Origin: Methanomassiliicoccales archaeon
GTDB taxonomy: Archaea > Thermoplasmatota > Thermoplasmata > RBG-16-68-12 > SOIM01
Length of the DNA stretch: 38,238 nucleotides
Direction of reading: 5' to 3'
Assembly (NCBI GenBank): GCA_030593295.1
Contig: JAUVHO010000020.1
Coordinates: forward strand, 1 to 38,238
Each line of letters opens with the position of its first letter. Within the stretch, counting starts at the first letter, position 1. Shown piece by piece: positions 9,675-18,403 of this stretch. The translations under genes and the position numbers were made by a program. Under the pieces are notes generated by a model. That model was not told where the DNA came from. It saw only the letters and a list, made by a program, of their open reading frames with translations, and ran no database searches.

Positions 9675-10466
9675 ATGAACATCATCGTGTGCGTCAAACA
9701 GGTGCCTGACACGGCCGCGACGATCAAGCTGGACCCCTCAGGCAAGAGCATAAGTCAAGAGAACATCACATACGTTTTGAACCCATTCGACGAGTATGCG
9801 ATCGAGGAAGCTCTCCAAGCAAAGGAAAAGTTCGGGGGAGAGGTAACGCTTGTAACGATGGGCCCCGACAGGGCGGAAGAGGCTCTCAGAACGGGTCTCG
9901 CCATGGGCGCCGACAAGGGCATCCACATAACCGATCCACAATTGGCAGGAACGGACTATTTTGGCACCGCCAGGGTTCTGGCAGCGGCCATCAAGACAGT
10001 CCCCCACGACGTCATCTTCTGCGGAAAGATAGCGGTGGATGACAACGCAGGACAGGTTGGCCCACAGATCGCGGAGCTTCTTGGGATCCCTCAGGTGACG
10101 GCGGCAACAGAGCTGGAGATCGCAGAGGGCGGAGCTTCAGCAAAGGCAAATAAAGAGATCGAAGGGGCAACGGAAGTCCTTCAAACGCCTCTGCCGGCGG
10201 TCATAACAGCCGAGAAGGACCTCAATCAGCCGAGGTATCCATCATTGCCGGGCATCATGAAGGCAAAGCAGAAACCGGTACAGAAGATGACGCTGGCCGA
10301 CCTGGGCTTGAATCCCGCGGAGTTCGGATCAGGTGCCTCGAAGTTCGAGATCACCAGCATGGCGATGCCGGCCAAGAGAGAGGGCGGGCGGATAATCCAG
10401 GGAGATCTGCCAGAGGCCGTGAAAGAGCTGGTCAAACTGCTTCATGAGGAGGCGAAGGTGATCTAG
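9675..10466 (+). CDS. etfB: Electron transfer flavoprotein beta subunit
   Basis: A protein of 263 residues starting MNIIVCVKQVPD, the standard EtfB N-terminus. Further family hallmarks are NPFDEYAIEEAL, VTLVTMGP, GADKGIHI and a nucleotide-binding stretch DDNAGQVGPQ. EtfB binds AMP or FAD and, with EtfA, carries electrons from acyl-CoA-type dehydrogenases. The GQVGP form looks closer to Etfs outside the classical mitochondrial group. A tree would be needed to say whether it is of bifurcating type. Two ATG codons adjoin (9672 and 9675). The second has the better spacing from GTGAT at 9665-9669. It is the first gene of a three-gene operon, with 11 bases to etfA. Confidence 0.95.
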   Translation: MNIIVCVKQVPDTAATIKLDPSGKSISQENITYVLNPFDEYAIEEALQAKEKFGGEVTLVTMGPDRAEEALRTGLAMGADKGIHITDPQLAGTDYFGTARVLAAAIKTVPHDVIFCGKIAVDDNAGQVGPQIAELLGIPQVTAATELEIAEGGASAKANKEIEGATEVLQTPLPAVITAEKDLNQPRYPSLPGIMKAKQKPVQKMTLADLGLNPAEFGSGASKFEITSMAMPAKREGGRIIQGDLPEAVKELVKLLHEEAKVI

Positions 10467-10477
10467 GAGGGTGTGAA

Positions 10478-11467
10478 ATGGCTGGCGAAGTATTAGTTCT
10501 GTGTGAACAGGCGGATGGGAAGTTGAAGGTCATCAGCAATGAGATCCTAACAAAGGGCAGGGAGATCTCAACCGCTCTCGGAGCGGGGCTGTCTGCAGTA
10601 ATTGCGGGTTCTGGTATCGAACCACTCGGTCAGGAGCTGTCCAATTGGGCAGGCAAGGTCTTCGTTCTCGATTCTCCTCAGCTGGCGAGCTACACGACCG
10701 ATGGGTACGCAAAGGCCCTCGCCAATCTCATAACTGCCCAGCAACCCAAGCTGGTTCTGTGTGGCGCATCCTCCCAAGGCAGGGACCTCATTCCAAGAGT
10801 GGCGGCCAAGCTCAAGGGCGCACTGGCGTCTAACTGCAGCGATCTCAAAGTGGAGAACGGTGGACTGGTTGCGACAAGACCTGTCTATGGAGAGAAGACC
10901 TACGCTCAGGTGGCGTTGAAAGGGGAAGGACTCCACTTCGTGTCCATCAGACCGAAAGCGGTGGTCCCGGTCGAGCCGGAAGCCCCTGCGGGGGGGCAGG
11001 TGTTCAAGATCGATCCGAATGTGGCACCAGAAGATCTCAGAACGAGTGTCGTGGAGACCATCAAGGGCGCCGGAGGAATGATCGAGCTGACGGAGGCCGA
11101 CATAATCGTCTCAGGAGGCAGGGGCACAAAGGGCGATGAAGGGTTCAAGTGCGTGGAGGATCTGGCAAAGGAGCTCAACGCTGCCATAGGTGCCTCCCGT
11201 TCTGTCGTAGACGCGGGTTGGAGGGCCCATTCGTTCCAGGTGGGTCAGACCGGGAAGGTCGTGAGCCCGAAGCTGTACGTCGCCACCGGCATCTCGGGAG
11301 CCATCCAGCATCTGGCGGGGATGAGGACGTCCAGAGTGATAGTGGCGATAAACAAGGACCCGGAAGCCCCGATATTCAAACTTGCAGATTACGGAATCGT
11401 AGGAGATCTCTTCAAGGCATGCCCGTTATTGACCGAGGAGATCCGAAAGCTCAAAGCTCAGCAGTAG
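10478..11467 (+). CDS. etfA: Electron transfer flavoprotein alpha subunit
   Basis: A 329-residue EtfA. The N-terminal half has the Rossmann-like domain shared with EtfB. The C-terminal half carries the FAD-binding region: VSGGRGTKG at about residue 211, then SRSVVDAGW, GQTGKVVSPKLY, GISGAIQHLAGM and AINKDPEAPIF. These are diagnostic of the family. A strong Shine-Dalgarno (AGGAGGGTG) precedes the ATG and the gap from etfB is 11 bases, so the two are co-transcribed. The downstream gene is the likely membrane electron acceptor. No extra ferredoxin domain is fused to this EtfA. Confidence 0.96.
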   Translation: MAGEVLVLCEQADGKLKVISNEILTKGREISTALGAGLSAVIAGSGIEPLGQELSNWAGKVFVLDSPQLASYTTDGYAKALANLITAQQPKLVLCGASSQGRDLIPRVAAKLKGALASNCSDLKVENGGLVATRPVYGEKTYAQVALKGEGLHFVSIRPKAVVPVEPEAPAGGQVFKIDPNVAPEDLRTSVVETIKGAGGMIELTEADIIVSGGRGTKGDEGFKCVEDLAKELNAAIGASRSVVDAGWRAHSFQVGQTGKVVSPKLYVATGISGAIQHLAGMRTSRVIVAINKDPEAPIFKLADYGIVGDLFKACPLLTEEIRKLKAQQ

Positions 11468-11498
11468 CTGAACAACCTCCAGGAGGAGGGGGACCGAA

Positions 11499-13505
11499 AT
11501 GGAACCCAAAGAAATCTGGCTCTTGGCAATGTGGGGGCTCTCGATTCTTCTGTTAGTTGTCTTCTTGTACGGATTCTACAGGAAGTACCGTCTCGCGAAC
11601 CTGGGTGTCAAGGAAAGCAGATGGGACAAGATGGGTGAGAGGGTCAAGTCGCTCTTCGTCTTCGGCCTTCTGCAGCGAAGGGTCGTGAGGGAACCGATTC
11701 CGCTGCTCTTCCACACCGCGATCTATCTCGGGTTCCTGTACCTCCTTTTATCGACTGGCCTGGTATTCGTGCAGATGGACTTCGGCATCAACCTGCTGTT
11801 CGGGGACACTTGTCTCTGGGCGACGCTGTTGGCGGACCTGGCCGGCATAGTGGTGATGTCGGGCGTGATAATCGCTGCCTATAGAAGATACATTTCCAAG
11901 CCGACGCGGTTGGAGAGGAGGAAGGAGGATGCGATCGCTCTTGCGCTGATATTCCTGATCGTCTTCACGGGCTTCATGACCGAAGGGTTGCGGCTCCTCA
12001 ACGGGGATCCCGGGCCTCTCTGTAGGACCTCGGCAGGACAACCGATGGATGACGCGGCCTGGTCCCCCGTTGGAATGGCGTTCGCCTGGTTCTTCGAGGT
12101 CCTCAGCCTTCAGGGTGAGACGGTCTGGAGCGTCCTCTGGTGGACCCATCTGTTGCTGGCCTTCGCCTTCATCATGTACCTGCCTTACTCGAAGTTATCA
12201 CACATATTCATAGGTCCGTTGAACACATTCTTCCGTTCCCTTAGACCCAAGGGCGCATTGAAGAAGATGGAGATCGAGGAGGACACCGAGGTCTTCGGGG
12301 TCCAGAAGATACAGGAGTTCACGACCATGCAGTTATGGGACCTGCACGCCTGCATGGAATGCGGAAGATGTCAGGACAGTTGTCCGGCGTGGCAAACGGA
12401 TAAACCGCTCTCACCCAAGAAGATCATAACCGATCTGAGAGAACATCTGTATGAAAGGGGAAAGGTCCTTCTCAAGAAGAGTGGAGAAGGGGAAGAGGTC
12501 CCGTCCCTCGGCGGTAACGTGATCCAGTACGATGAGATATGGGCCTGCACGACCTGCGGGGCCTGCCAGGAGCAGTGTCCCGTCTTCATAGAGCACATAG
12601 ACAAGATAGTGGACATCCGAAGGGCCATGGTGATGATGGAGTCCAACTTCCCCAACGAGATGAACCCTGTTCTGAGGAACATGGAGACGCAGTTCAATCC
12701 GTACATGGTGGGCAACGACACGCGGGCCGACTGGGCGGATGACCTCGGGATCAAGACGCTCTCGGCAGACCAGGATGTGGAATATCTCTACTTCGTGGGC
12801 TGCACGGCGTCCTTTGACGACAGGAACAAGAAGGTGGCCAGCGCCTTTGCGAAGATAATGAAGAGAGCGGGAATAAGTTTCGGGATACTGGGAACCGAGG
12901 AGAAGTGCTGCGGCGAACCGCTGAGAAGGATGGGGAACGAATACCTGGGCCAGATGATGATGACCGAGAACATCAATGCCTTCAAGAAGTACAACGTCAA
13001 GAAGATCGTCACTGCCTGCCCGCACTGCTTCAACACCCTCAAGAACGAATATCCGGACTTCGACGGGAAGTTCCAGGTGATACACCACACCGAACTGCTT
13101 TCCGACCTGATGAAGAAAGGGAAGATCAAACCCTCCAAGAAACTGCCAGCGATCGCCACTTACCACGATTCGTGCTACCTGGGAAGGCACAATGATATCT
13201 ACGACCAACCCAGGGATGCATTGAAAGCTGTTACATCCGGTCAGCTGAAGGAGATGAAGGATAACAGGAGGACAGGGTTCTGCTGCGGAGCGGGCGGCGG
13301 AAGGATGTGGATGGAAGAGACCCTGGGATCGAGGATAAACGAGACCCGTGTCCAGCATGCACTGGATGTGAAGGCGGACACCATGGCAACGGCGTGTCCG
13401 TTCTGCCTGATCATGCTCGGGGATGGGATAAAAGCAAAGGACGCTGAGGAGAAGCTGGATATAGTTGATATCGCCGAGATGTTGGAATCTGCGATGGAAA
13501 AGTGA
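11499..13505 (+). CDS. Membrane FeS oxidoreductase, candidate Etf:quinone oxidoreductase (NarI-like plus HdrD/CCG domains)
   Basis: A 668-residue protein. Residues 1-250 hold about five to six membrane helices like the heme b subunit NarI, with histidines in helices that could bind heme (HTAIYLGF, HLLLAFAF, LSH). Next come two [4Fe-4S] ferredoxin motifs: C285-x2-C288-x2-C291-x3-C295 and C350-x2-C353-x2-C356-x3-C360. The C-terminal half has two cysteine-rich CCG modules (CCGEPLRR with CPHC, then CCGAGGG with CPFC), as in HdrD and GlpC. This architecture matches the DUF224/EMO family. Known members pass electrons from EtfAB to (methyl)menaquinone. Position directly behind etfBA supports that role. 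A GGAGG run precedes the ATG. Reverse electron flow or another acceptor cannot be excluded. Confidence 0.88.
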   Translation: MEPKEIWLLAMWGLSILLLVVFLYGFYRKYRLANLGVKESRWDKMGERVKSLFVFGLLQRRVVREPIPLLFHTAIYLGFLYLLLSTGLVFVQMDFGINLLFGDTCLWATLLADLAGIVVMSGVIIAAYRRYISKPTRLERRKEDAIALALIFLIVFTGFMTEGLRLLNGDPGPLCRTSAGQPMDDAAWSPVGMAFAWFFEVLSLQGETVWSVLWWTHLLLAFAFIMYLPYSKLSHIFIGPLNTFFRSLRPKGALKKMEIEEDTEVFGVQKIQEFTTMQLWDLHACMECGRCQDSCPAWQTDKPLSPKKIITDLREHLYERGKVLLKKSGEGEEVPSLGGNVIQYDEIWACTTCGACQEQCPVFIEHIDKIVDIRRAMVMMESNFPNEMNPVLRNMETQFNPYMVGNDTRADWADDLGIKTLSADQDVEYLYFVGCTASFDDRNKKVASAFAKIMKRAGISFGILGTEEKCCGEPLRRMGNEYLGQMMMTENINAFKKYNVKKIVTACPHCFNTLKNEYPDFDGKFQVIHHTELLSDLMKKGKIKPSKKLPAIATYHDSCYLGRHNDIYDQPRDALKAVTSGQLKEMKDNRRTGFCCGAGGGRMWMEETLGSRINETRVQHALDVKADTMATACPFCLIMLGDGIKAKDAEEKLDIVDIAEMLESAMEK

Positions 13506-13530
13506 TCTCCCGTTCAGGGCGACCGTTCTG

Positions 13531-16113
13531 TCATGTCCTGCTACCGCAGTGAGGACAGTATTGGGCCTGTGAAGATATCGATCTGCCGCAGAGATTGCAC
13601 GCCACGACCTTGGGCTGTTCGTCCCTCCAGATCTCTTCTCCTGACTTATCTGCCTCCCACATCGGTCTGTCCAGGGTCCCGGCCGGAGGGGGCGTGAATG
13701 TGACTGGAGGCGGAGCGTAAGTGGTCGGCGCCTGGTATACCGGTCCCGGAGGTTGGGGCGGGGGCATCTGCGGAGCGTGCACGGCCATTTGCATGGTCTC
13801 CCCTTTCTCCTCTTCGGGCGCCCTCTTTATGAACATGAAGTAAACCAGAAGAACGATTATGACGGCCGCGATGATTATGATGATCACCAAAACGATCGGG
13901 TCGAATTCCATCTCGGTATTGAATGTGGTCTCGAAGTCGCTCGGGAGATTGTTCCCTGCCAGATCACTGGCGGAATGGTCGAGGATGATGGTGTAGGTGG
14001 TCCCGTATTTGAAGGCCTCTCCGTTAGTCAAGGTGAAGGTGAAGGTATCGTTGACCGGGTGGTTCCATTTGATGAGACCGTCAGAGGCGTGCCAAGCTCT
14101 CTTGCCCTTCCCCTCGATCAACATGAACGCTTGTTCGACGGTCGCGCTGTCCATGGTCTCCGAGAACCGGATCTGGACCTCGGTCTCATCCAATCGGATA
14201 CCTATATCTCCGTCGCTTGGCCTGACCCGGGTGACGACCGGAGGCGTGGTGTCCACGATTGTCATGGCATCGAACATGAGGGGGCGGTCCTCGTAGTTGA
14301 GGGCGTTGTCAACCGCCCTGGTGTAGAAGTAGTACCTTCCATCCCCTGGAGCTGTGAAGGTTATGGGGGAAGTCGTATAGAACCCTGGAAACGGGATATG
14401 GGTGTCGTCCGGGAGGATGTACCAAAGCTCGATGTGATGTACCCCGCTTCCGATGTCGGAGGCCAGGAACTCGATGTCAAAGACCGGGTCGGAATAGAGG
14501 GGCAGAGAAAGGACGGTGGATGTGGGCTTCATCGTATCTGCGGTTGTTGCGTCCTCTATCGTCTTGATCCTTGATTGGTATGTGGCGTTGTCCACAATGA
14601 GATGGAGTTGGAATGACGTCCCTCCGGCCAGGGAGTACGTGTAGATGTGGTCTATGAATAGGTCGTCCAGAGATGGGGGCGTTCCTGGCGTGCGGTCTGT
14701 GTCCTCGACCTTCAGCCAGAACATCGGGAAGTCCGGCGGGCCGATCACCGCGGCGCTCACGTAGAAGTCCTGATCGGTGGTGTTGGTGAGGAGGAATATG
14801 TCCTCGTACTTCCCAAACAGACCTGTCGACGAATAGGAGAACTGGAAATCGTCACCGTCAGACGACACCGAATGGTGTCCGTTCAGAAGCAACTGGTGGC
14901 TCAATACACCCTCCGGAAGATTGTCTATCACCCACACGTGTTCTAGCGCGGAGCAATTGCTTGTGGCCTCCACCAGTTCGATGTACATCCTGTCAAGGTT
15001 GAGGGCGTCCTTCACCTGGGGCCAGTCGACCTCGTTCGTGTCCAGGATCCTGATGTAGACGGTGGGAACGCCAGTGAGCACTCCCCCGGGAAAATCATAG
15101 CGGGCCGTCGGAGGATCGCTGACACTGCCATACCATGCATCGTCAATTGTGAAAACCGTCACTTCCTCTCCAAGGAAGGCTCCGGTGGTCGAGTAGGACA
15201 CCGTGAAATCGTCGTCGTTCAGCGGTGCCGCGTCTATGAGCGCGTCAAGGTAAAGGCTGTACTGACCCGAGCCGGGGGAGATGTCTATGGCCCAGGTCCA
15301 GTTGAGGGAATTGGGGTTGTTGTCCTCTCCGATGACCTCGTAGCTGTCGTCGTTCGCCCACAGACGGGTGTAATCCCCGCTGATGGACTTGCCCTCGGAA
15401 CCGATTTCGGCCACGACGTCGAACTTGGTGGAGATCCCGCAAGGTACATCCGCTTCCCTGATCTGCTGGTACTGAACGCCACCCTCGTTGTTGGCCTGGG
15501 TCTCAACGTATGTGCCTGCAATCGATTGCCCGATAGACGGTATCTCTCCGCTGGGGATCTTGACCGTGGCTGTGGTCCCTCCGGAAAGGGCGTCGAACCA
15601 TATCTCCACCCTGAAGCGTTCCCCATCCACAAATGTGCCCGCCTGAGGATGATCAACCTGGTCGTCCCAAATTACCTCCTTGGGGGTGCTGGGGTCCGCG
15701 CATGGTCCTATTGATTGCGACCTGTTCTGAGCGTCGTTTAGCCTGATGCTGAACCCGTTGAAGACCTTGGCAAAGAGCCGTCCGTCAATGATGTTGTCGT
15801 CGCAGTACACGTACATGGTGAAGGTCCACGTCCCCGTCATGTTCCGCGCATAGTTGAAGTTCTCATTCTGAATCCACCCCTCCCCGACCATGAAAGGGCC
15901 GGCGACAGGGACGTCTATGGAGATGGTCATGGCGTTGGGCTCTGGAGGAGTCGTGACCAGGTCAAGGTAATTCAATATCCCGCTGGAATCCTCGGCGTGA
16001 AGATAGTATGTCTGTTCGACAGGGTCCGCAACAGAATTGGAAAAAGGAAGAGCAGCAAGGCTGGACAAGAGCAGGATTGAGATCAGTGTTATTCTACCCA
16101 CGTTGAGTCCCAT
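13531..16113 (-). CDS. Large exported Ig-like protein with one membrane helix and a cytoplasmic zinc ribbon
   Basis: An 860-residue protein of unknown function. Residues 1-29 are a signal peptide. Most of the chain is beta-rich and extracytoplasmic, with a repeated pattern (SLNWTWAIDISPG... and SALEHVWVIDNLPEG... followed by DDFxxSYSxTG). Residues about 628-737 form a Big_5/SbsA-like Ig domain (VRPSDGDIGI, IRFSETMD, DLAGNNLP). Residues about 738-765 are a strongly hydrophobic helix rich in Ile. After it come acidic and proline-rich linkers and a C-terminal zinc ribbon with C839, C842, C853 and C856 (CNLCG ... CPHCG). The zinc ribbon must be inside the cell if the helix spans the membrane once. 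A GGAGGGT element precedes the ATG and a TATA-like box sits at 16166-16174. It is convergent with the Etf operon, 25 bases away. Confidence 0.85.
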   Translation of the reverse strand: MGLNVGRITLISILLLSSLAALPFSNSVADPVEQTYYLHAEDSSGILNYLDLVTTPPEPNAMTISIDVPVAGPFMVGEGWIQNENFNYARNMTGTWTFTMYVYCDDNIIDGRLFAKVFNGFSIRLNDAQNRSQSIGPCADPSTPKEVIWDDQVDHPQAGTFVDGERFRVEIWFDALSGGTTATVKIPSGEIPSIGQSIAGTYVETQANNEGGVQYQQIREADVPCGISTKFDVVAEIGSEGKSISGDYTRLWANDDSYEVIGEDNNPNSLNWTWAIDISPGSGQYSLYLDALIDAAPLNDDDFTVSYSTTGAFLGEEVTVFTIDDAWYGSVSDPPTARYDFPGGVLTGVPTVYIRILDTNEVDWPQVKDALNLDRMYIELVEATSNCSALEHVWVIDNLPEGVLSHQLLLNGHHSVSSDGDDFQFSYSSTGLFGKYEDIFLLTNTTDQDFYVSAAVIGPPDFPMFWLKVEDTDRTPGTPPSLDDLFIDHIYTYSLAGGTSFQLHLIVDNATYQSRIKTIEDATTADTMKPTSTVLSLPLYSDPVFDIEFLASDIGSGVHHIELWYILPDDTHIPFPGFYTTSPITFTAPGDGRYYFYTRAVDNALNYEDRPLMFDAMTIVDTTPPVVTRVRPSDGDIGIRLDETEVQIRFSETMDSATVEQAFMLIEGKGKRAWHASDGLIKWNHPVNDTFTFTLTNGEAFKYGTTYTIILDHSASDLAGNNLPSDFETTFNTEMEFDPIVLVIIIIIAAVIIVLLVYFMFIKRAPEEEKGETMQMAVHAPQMPPPQPPGPVYQAPTTYAPPPVTFTPPPAGTLDRPMWEADKSGEEIWRDEQPKVVACNLCGRSISSQAQYCPHCGSRT

Positions 16114-16165
16114 ATGGAGCCACCCTTACCCTCCAAAGCTCCCAGAGGAGTGCATGGAGCGAACT

Positions 16166-16174
16166 GATTATATC
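16166..16174 (-). promoter_or_regulatory. TATA-like box for the Ig-like/zinc ribbon protein gene
   Basis: The minus strand reads GATATAATC, 53-61 bases upstream of the ATG at 16113. A Shine-Dalgarno-like GGAGGGTAAGGGTGG follows close to the start, so a short leader is expected. The intergenic stretch 16114-16273 also holds the plus-strand promoter of the next gene, with candidate boxes at 16196-16206 and about 16240. Confidence 0.45.
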
Positions 16175-16273
16175 ATGGAAAATATCCCGGTTCCAGATAT
16201 TAAATCTTTCTGATTGTTGCACAGGGGGGTCAACGCAAGCATTAAACATCGGTTCAGAGATTTCCCCCTCCCC

Positions 16274-16957
16274 ATGTCCGAGAACGAAGGAGACTCGTTG
16301 GAATCGAAACTGCAGGAGACGAGGGAGACGATCTCATGGGCAATCAATGAGTTCGAGAAGATCGCCCTGGCATGCAGCTTCGGGAAGGACAGCGTCACCA
16401 TTCTCAGCCTCGCCAGGGAGGTGAAGCCGGACATCACCGTGTTCTGGATCAAGACAGGTTACGCGTTCAAGGAGATTGTGGATTTCAAGGACAGGCTGGT
16501 GAAGGAGTGGGGCCTCAACCTGGTGGAGGCCTCCCCCAATATCACCAAGGAAGAGCTCGAAGAAGCCCACGGGAAGGAACTCTACAAGGAGGATCCCAAA
16601 AGATGTTGCGAGTGCCTGAAGGTCGAACCCACGAGAAGGTTCCTGAGCGGTCTAGATGCCTGGATGACCGGCCTCAGGAGGGATGAGACGGAGCACAGGG
16701 AGGGCCTCAGGACGGTGGAGAGGTTCGAGGGAATGCCTGTGAAGATCAACCCCATCGTCAAGTGGACGGCCGATGATGTATGGAACTACATCAAGACGTA
16801 CAACGTCCCGTACAACAAGCTGTATGACGAGGGCTTTGTCAGCCTAGGTTGCGAGCCGTGCACTCGTGCGTGCAGTTGGGGAAGGTTCGAAAGAGCGGGC
16901 AGGTGGCCAGACAGAGAAGACAAGGAATGCGGGATGCACACGATCGAGAGTGACTAG
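16274..16957 (+). CDS. cysH: APS/PAPS reductase family protein (CysH-like, FeS type)
   Basis: A protein of about 227 residues in the phosphoadenylylsulfate reductase family. It has the PP-loop (ACSFGKDSVTIL), the substrate-binding arginine stretch (GLRRDET) and WTADDVWNYI. It also has CC-E-C in the middle and C-EPC-TRAC near the end. The CC ... CxxC pattern is what FeS-containing APS reductases use for a [4Fe-4S] cluster; pure PAPS reductases lack it. It would reduce activated sulfate to sulfite, but archaeal homologues of this fold are often misassigned and no other sulfate gene is in view. The ATG at 16274 is preferred. The upstream TTG at 16214 lies before the transcription start expected from the AT-rich box at 16196-16206. 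Confidence 0.8.
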   Translation: MSENEGDSLESKLQETRETISWAINEFEKIALACSFGKDSVTILSLAREVKPDITVFWIKTGYAFKEIVDFKDRLVKEWGLNLVEASPNITKEELEEAHGKELYKEDPKRCCECLKVEPTRRFLSGLDAWMTGLRRDETEHREGLRTVERFEGMPVKINPIVKWTADDVWNYIKTYNVPYNKLYDEGFVSLGCEPCTRACSWGRFERAGRWPDREDKECGMHTIESD

Positions 16958-17029
16958 GCTACGCTACAGCAAATTCCTCATGGATGATTTGTTCAACGCA
17001 TTCGGTTGTCCGGAACGAGTGTGGAAGGG

Positions 17030-18280
17030 CTAGATCCAGCCCCTCAGTTTCATCACTTCCACGACACGTTTCACCGCGACCATGTAGGCAGCCGTCCTCA
17101 AGTGGACTTTGTGCTCCTTTGCCAAGGCGAGAACGGTATGGAAGGCGTCGGTCATCTTCTTGTTCAGCTTCTCGTGGACCTCGCTCTCGTCCCAGTAGTA
17201 GTTGTACGTGTTCTGAACGGTCTCGAAGTAGCTGACGGTGACGCCTCCTGCGTTGCACAGGAAGTCGGGTATGACGAATATCCCGTTCTTGTACATGATC
17301 TCGTCCGCTTCCGGCGTCGTCGGTCCGTTGGCCGCTTCAGCAATGATCTTTGCCTTGATGTTCCCAGCGTTCTCTTGGGTGATCACGTTCTCCAGTGCCG
17401 CGGGGAAGAGCACGTCCACGTCCATCTCAAGAAGTGCTTCGTTGGTGATCTCCTTGGCGCCCGGGAACCCAGAGACCTTGCCCGTGTTCTGCTTGTGCTT
17501 TATCAGATCGTCTGGGTCCATACCATCCATGTTGATGATTCCGCCCCTAGAGTCGCTAACCGCGCAAATCTTACTGTTGTGCAGCTCCTGCATGAGAGTT
17601 GCCGCGTGCTGCCCAGCGTTGCCGAATCCTTGGATCGCGACCGTGGCTCCGTTCAGGTCCATTCCGAGCTCCTTGGCCGCCTCCCTGGTGGTGTACACGC
17701 AGCCTCTTGCGGTGGCGTCTCCTCTCCCGAGTGACCCGCCAAGTTCGATTGGTTTGCCGGTGATGACCCCAGGAACGCCGTAACCGGTCATTGCGCTGAA
17801 CTCGTCCATCATCCAGGCCATGATCTGCGGGTTGGTATAAACATCCGGAGCTGGAACGTCCTTGTCCGGCCCGATTATCCTACCGACCTCGCGTATGTAG
17901 GCCCTGCTCAACCTCTCGATCTCTGCTTCGGACATCTCCTTCGGGTTGCAGATGATCCCACCTTTTCCTCCCCCAAGAGGGATGTCCACAACCGCACACT
18001 TCCAGGTCATCCATGCCGCAAGCGCCTTGACCGTGTCGACGGTCTCTTCTGGATGATAGCGTATTCCCCCTTTGCAGGGACCCCGGACATCATTATACTG
18101 ACATCGGAATCCTTTGAAGGTCTTGAACGTCCCGCTGTCCATTTTGACGGTCAATGAGACCGTCAGGAGTCTCTTCGGTTCGCTCAATGCTTCGTACACC
18201 GAGTTGTCATAACCCAAGGCGTCGGTGGCGATCTTCAGCTGCCGTTGCGCTATCTTAAACGGATTTAGTTCTGCCGCCAT
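17030..18280 (-). CDS. gdhA: Glutamate dehydrogenase (Glu/Leu/Phe/Val family)
   Basis: A 416-residue protein, the usual length of the hexameric enzyme. It catalyses reversible oxidative deamination of glutamate to 2-oxoglutarate. Visible hallmarks are the catalytic glycine-rich loop with lysine (PLGGGKGGI), an earlier Lys in GIRYHP context, the dinucleotide-binding loop [10 protein letters not shown], and PAALENVI followed by [13 protein letters not shown]. Cofactor preference (NAD or NADP) cannot be settled by eye. The start MAAELNPF is preceded by AGAGGTAGG. The upstream region holds a perfect inverted repeat (18314-18330) and a symmetrical AT box (18361-18368). Because other members of this superfamily act on leucine or phenylalanine, substrate is inferred from overall similarity. 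Confidence 0.93.
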   Translation of the reverse strand: MAAELNPFKIAQRQLKIATDALGYDNSVYEALSEPKRLLTVSLTVKMDSGTFKTFKGFRCQYNDVRGPCKGGIRYHPEETVDTVKALAAWMTWKCAVVDIPLGGGKGGIICNPKEMSEAEIERLSRAYIREVGRIIGPDKDVPAPDVYTNPQIMAWMMDEFSAMTGYGVPGVITGKPIELGGSLGRGDATARGCVYTTREAAKELGMDLNGATVAIQGFGNAGQHAATLMQELHNSKICAVSDSRGGIINMDGMDPDDLIKHKQNTGKVSGFPGAKEITNEALLEMDVDVLFPAALENVITQENAGNIKAKIIAEAANGPTTPEADEIMYKNGIFVIPDFLCNAGGVTVSYFETVQNTYNYYWDESEVHEKLNKKMTDAFHTVLALAKEHKVHLRTAAYMVAVKRVVEVMKLRGWI

Positions 18281-18313
18281 TCTTCCTACCTCTTTGTCAC
18301 ACTTTCGCAGCGT

Positions 18314-18330
18314 CCAGATACCTTATCTGG
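18314..18330. promoter_or_regulatory. 17-base inverted repeat, candidate operator of gdhA
   Basis: CCAGATA-CCT-TATCTGG is a perfect 7-base inverted repeat with a 3-base centre, 34-50 bases upstream of the gdhA start codon. If the AT box at 18361-18368 is the gdhA TATA element, the repeat lies about 10-25 bases downstream of the expected transcription start, a usual place for a repressor site. It could instead form a small hairpin in the leader. Confidence 0.45.
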
Positions 18331-18360
18331 CACTGCAAGGGGGGGAGAGATTCTTCAAGG

Positions 18361-18368
18361 ATTTAAAT
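18361..18368. promoter_or_regulatory. Symmetrical TATA-like box between gdhA and the DUF123 gene
   Basis: ATTTAAAT is its own reverse complement and sits between two divergent genes. It could serve gdhA (minus) with a leader near 58 bases and the DUF123 gene (plus) with a transcript starting near 18390. No other good TATA-like box is seen in this 120-base gap. Confidence 0.4.
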
Positions 18369-18403
18369 GCTATGATTTGGACGGGGTCTTCCGAAAGGGT
18401 TTT

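Noticed and set aside
12411-13358. A 315-codon minus-strand open frame
   Set aside because: It lies opposite the FeS oxidoreductase, whose cysteine motifs are unmistakable. The reverse frame shows no family pattern.
13753-14574. A 273-codon plus-strand open frame
   Set aside because: It lies opposite the zinc-ribbon surface protein. Composition and lack of any motif mark it as a shadow.
16214-16273. TTG-started 20-residue extension of the CysH-like protein
   Set aside because: It is a poor start codon located before the expected transcription start; the ATG at 16274 fits family length.
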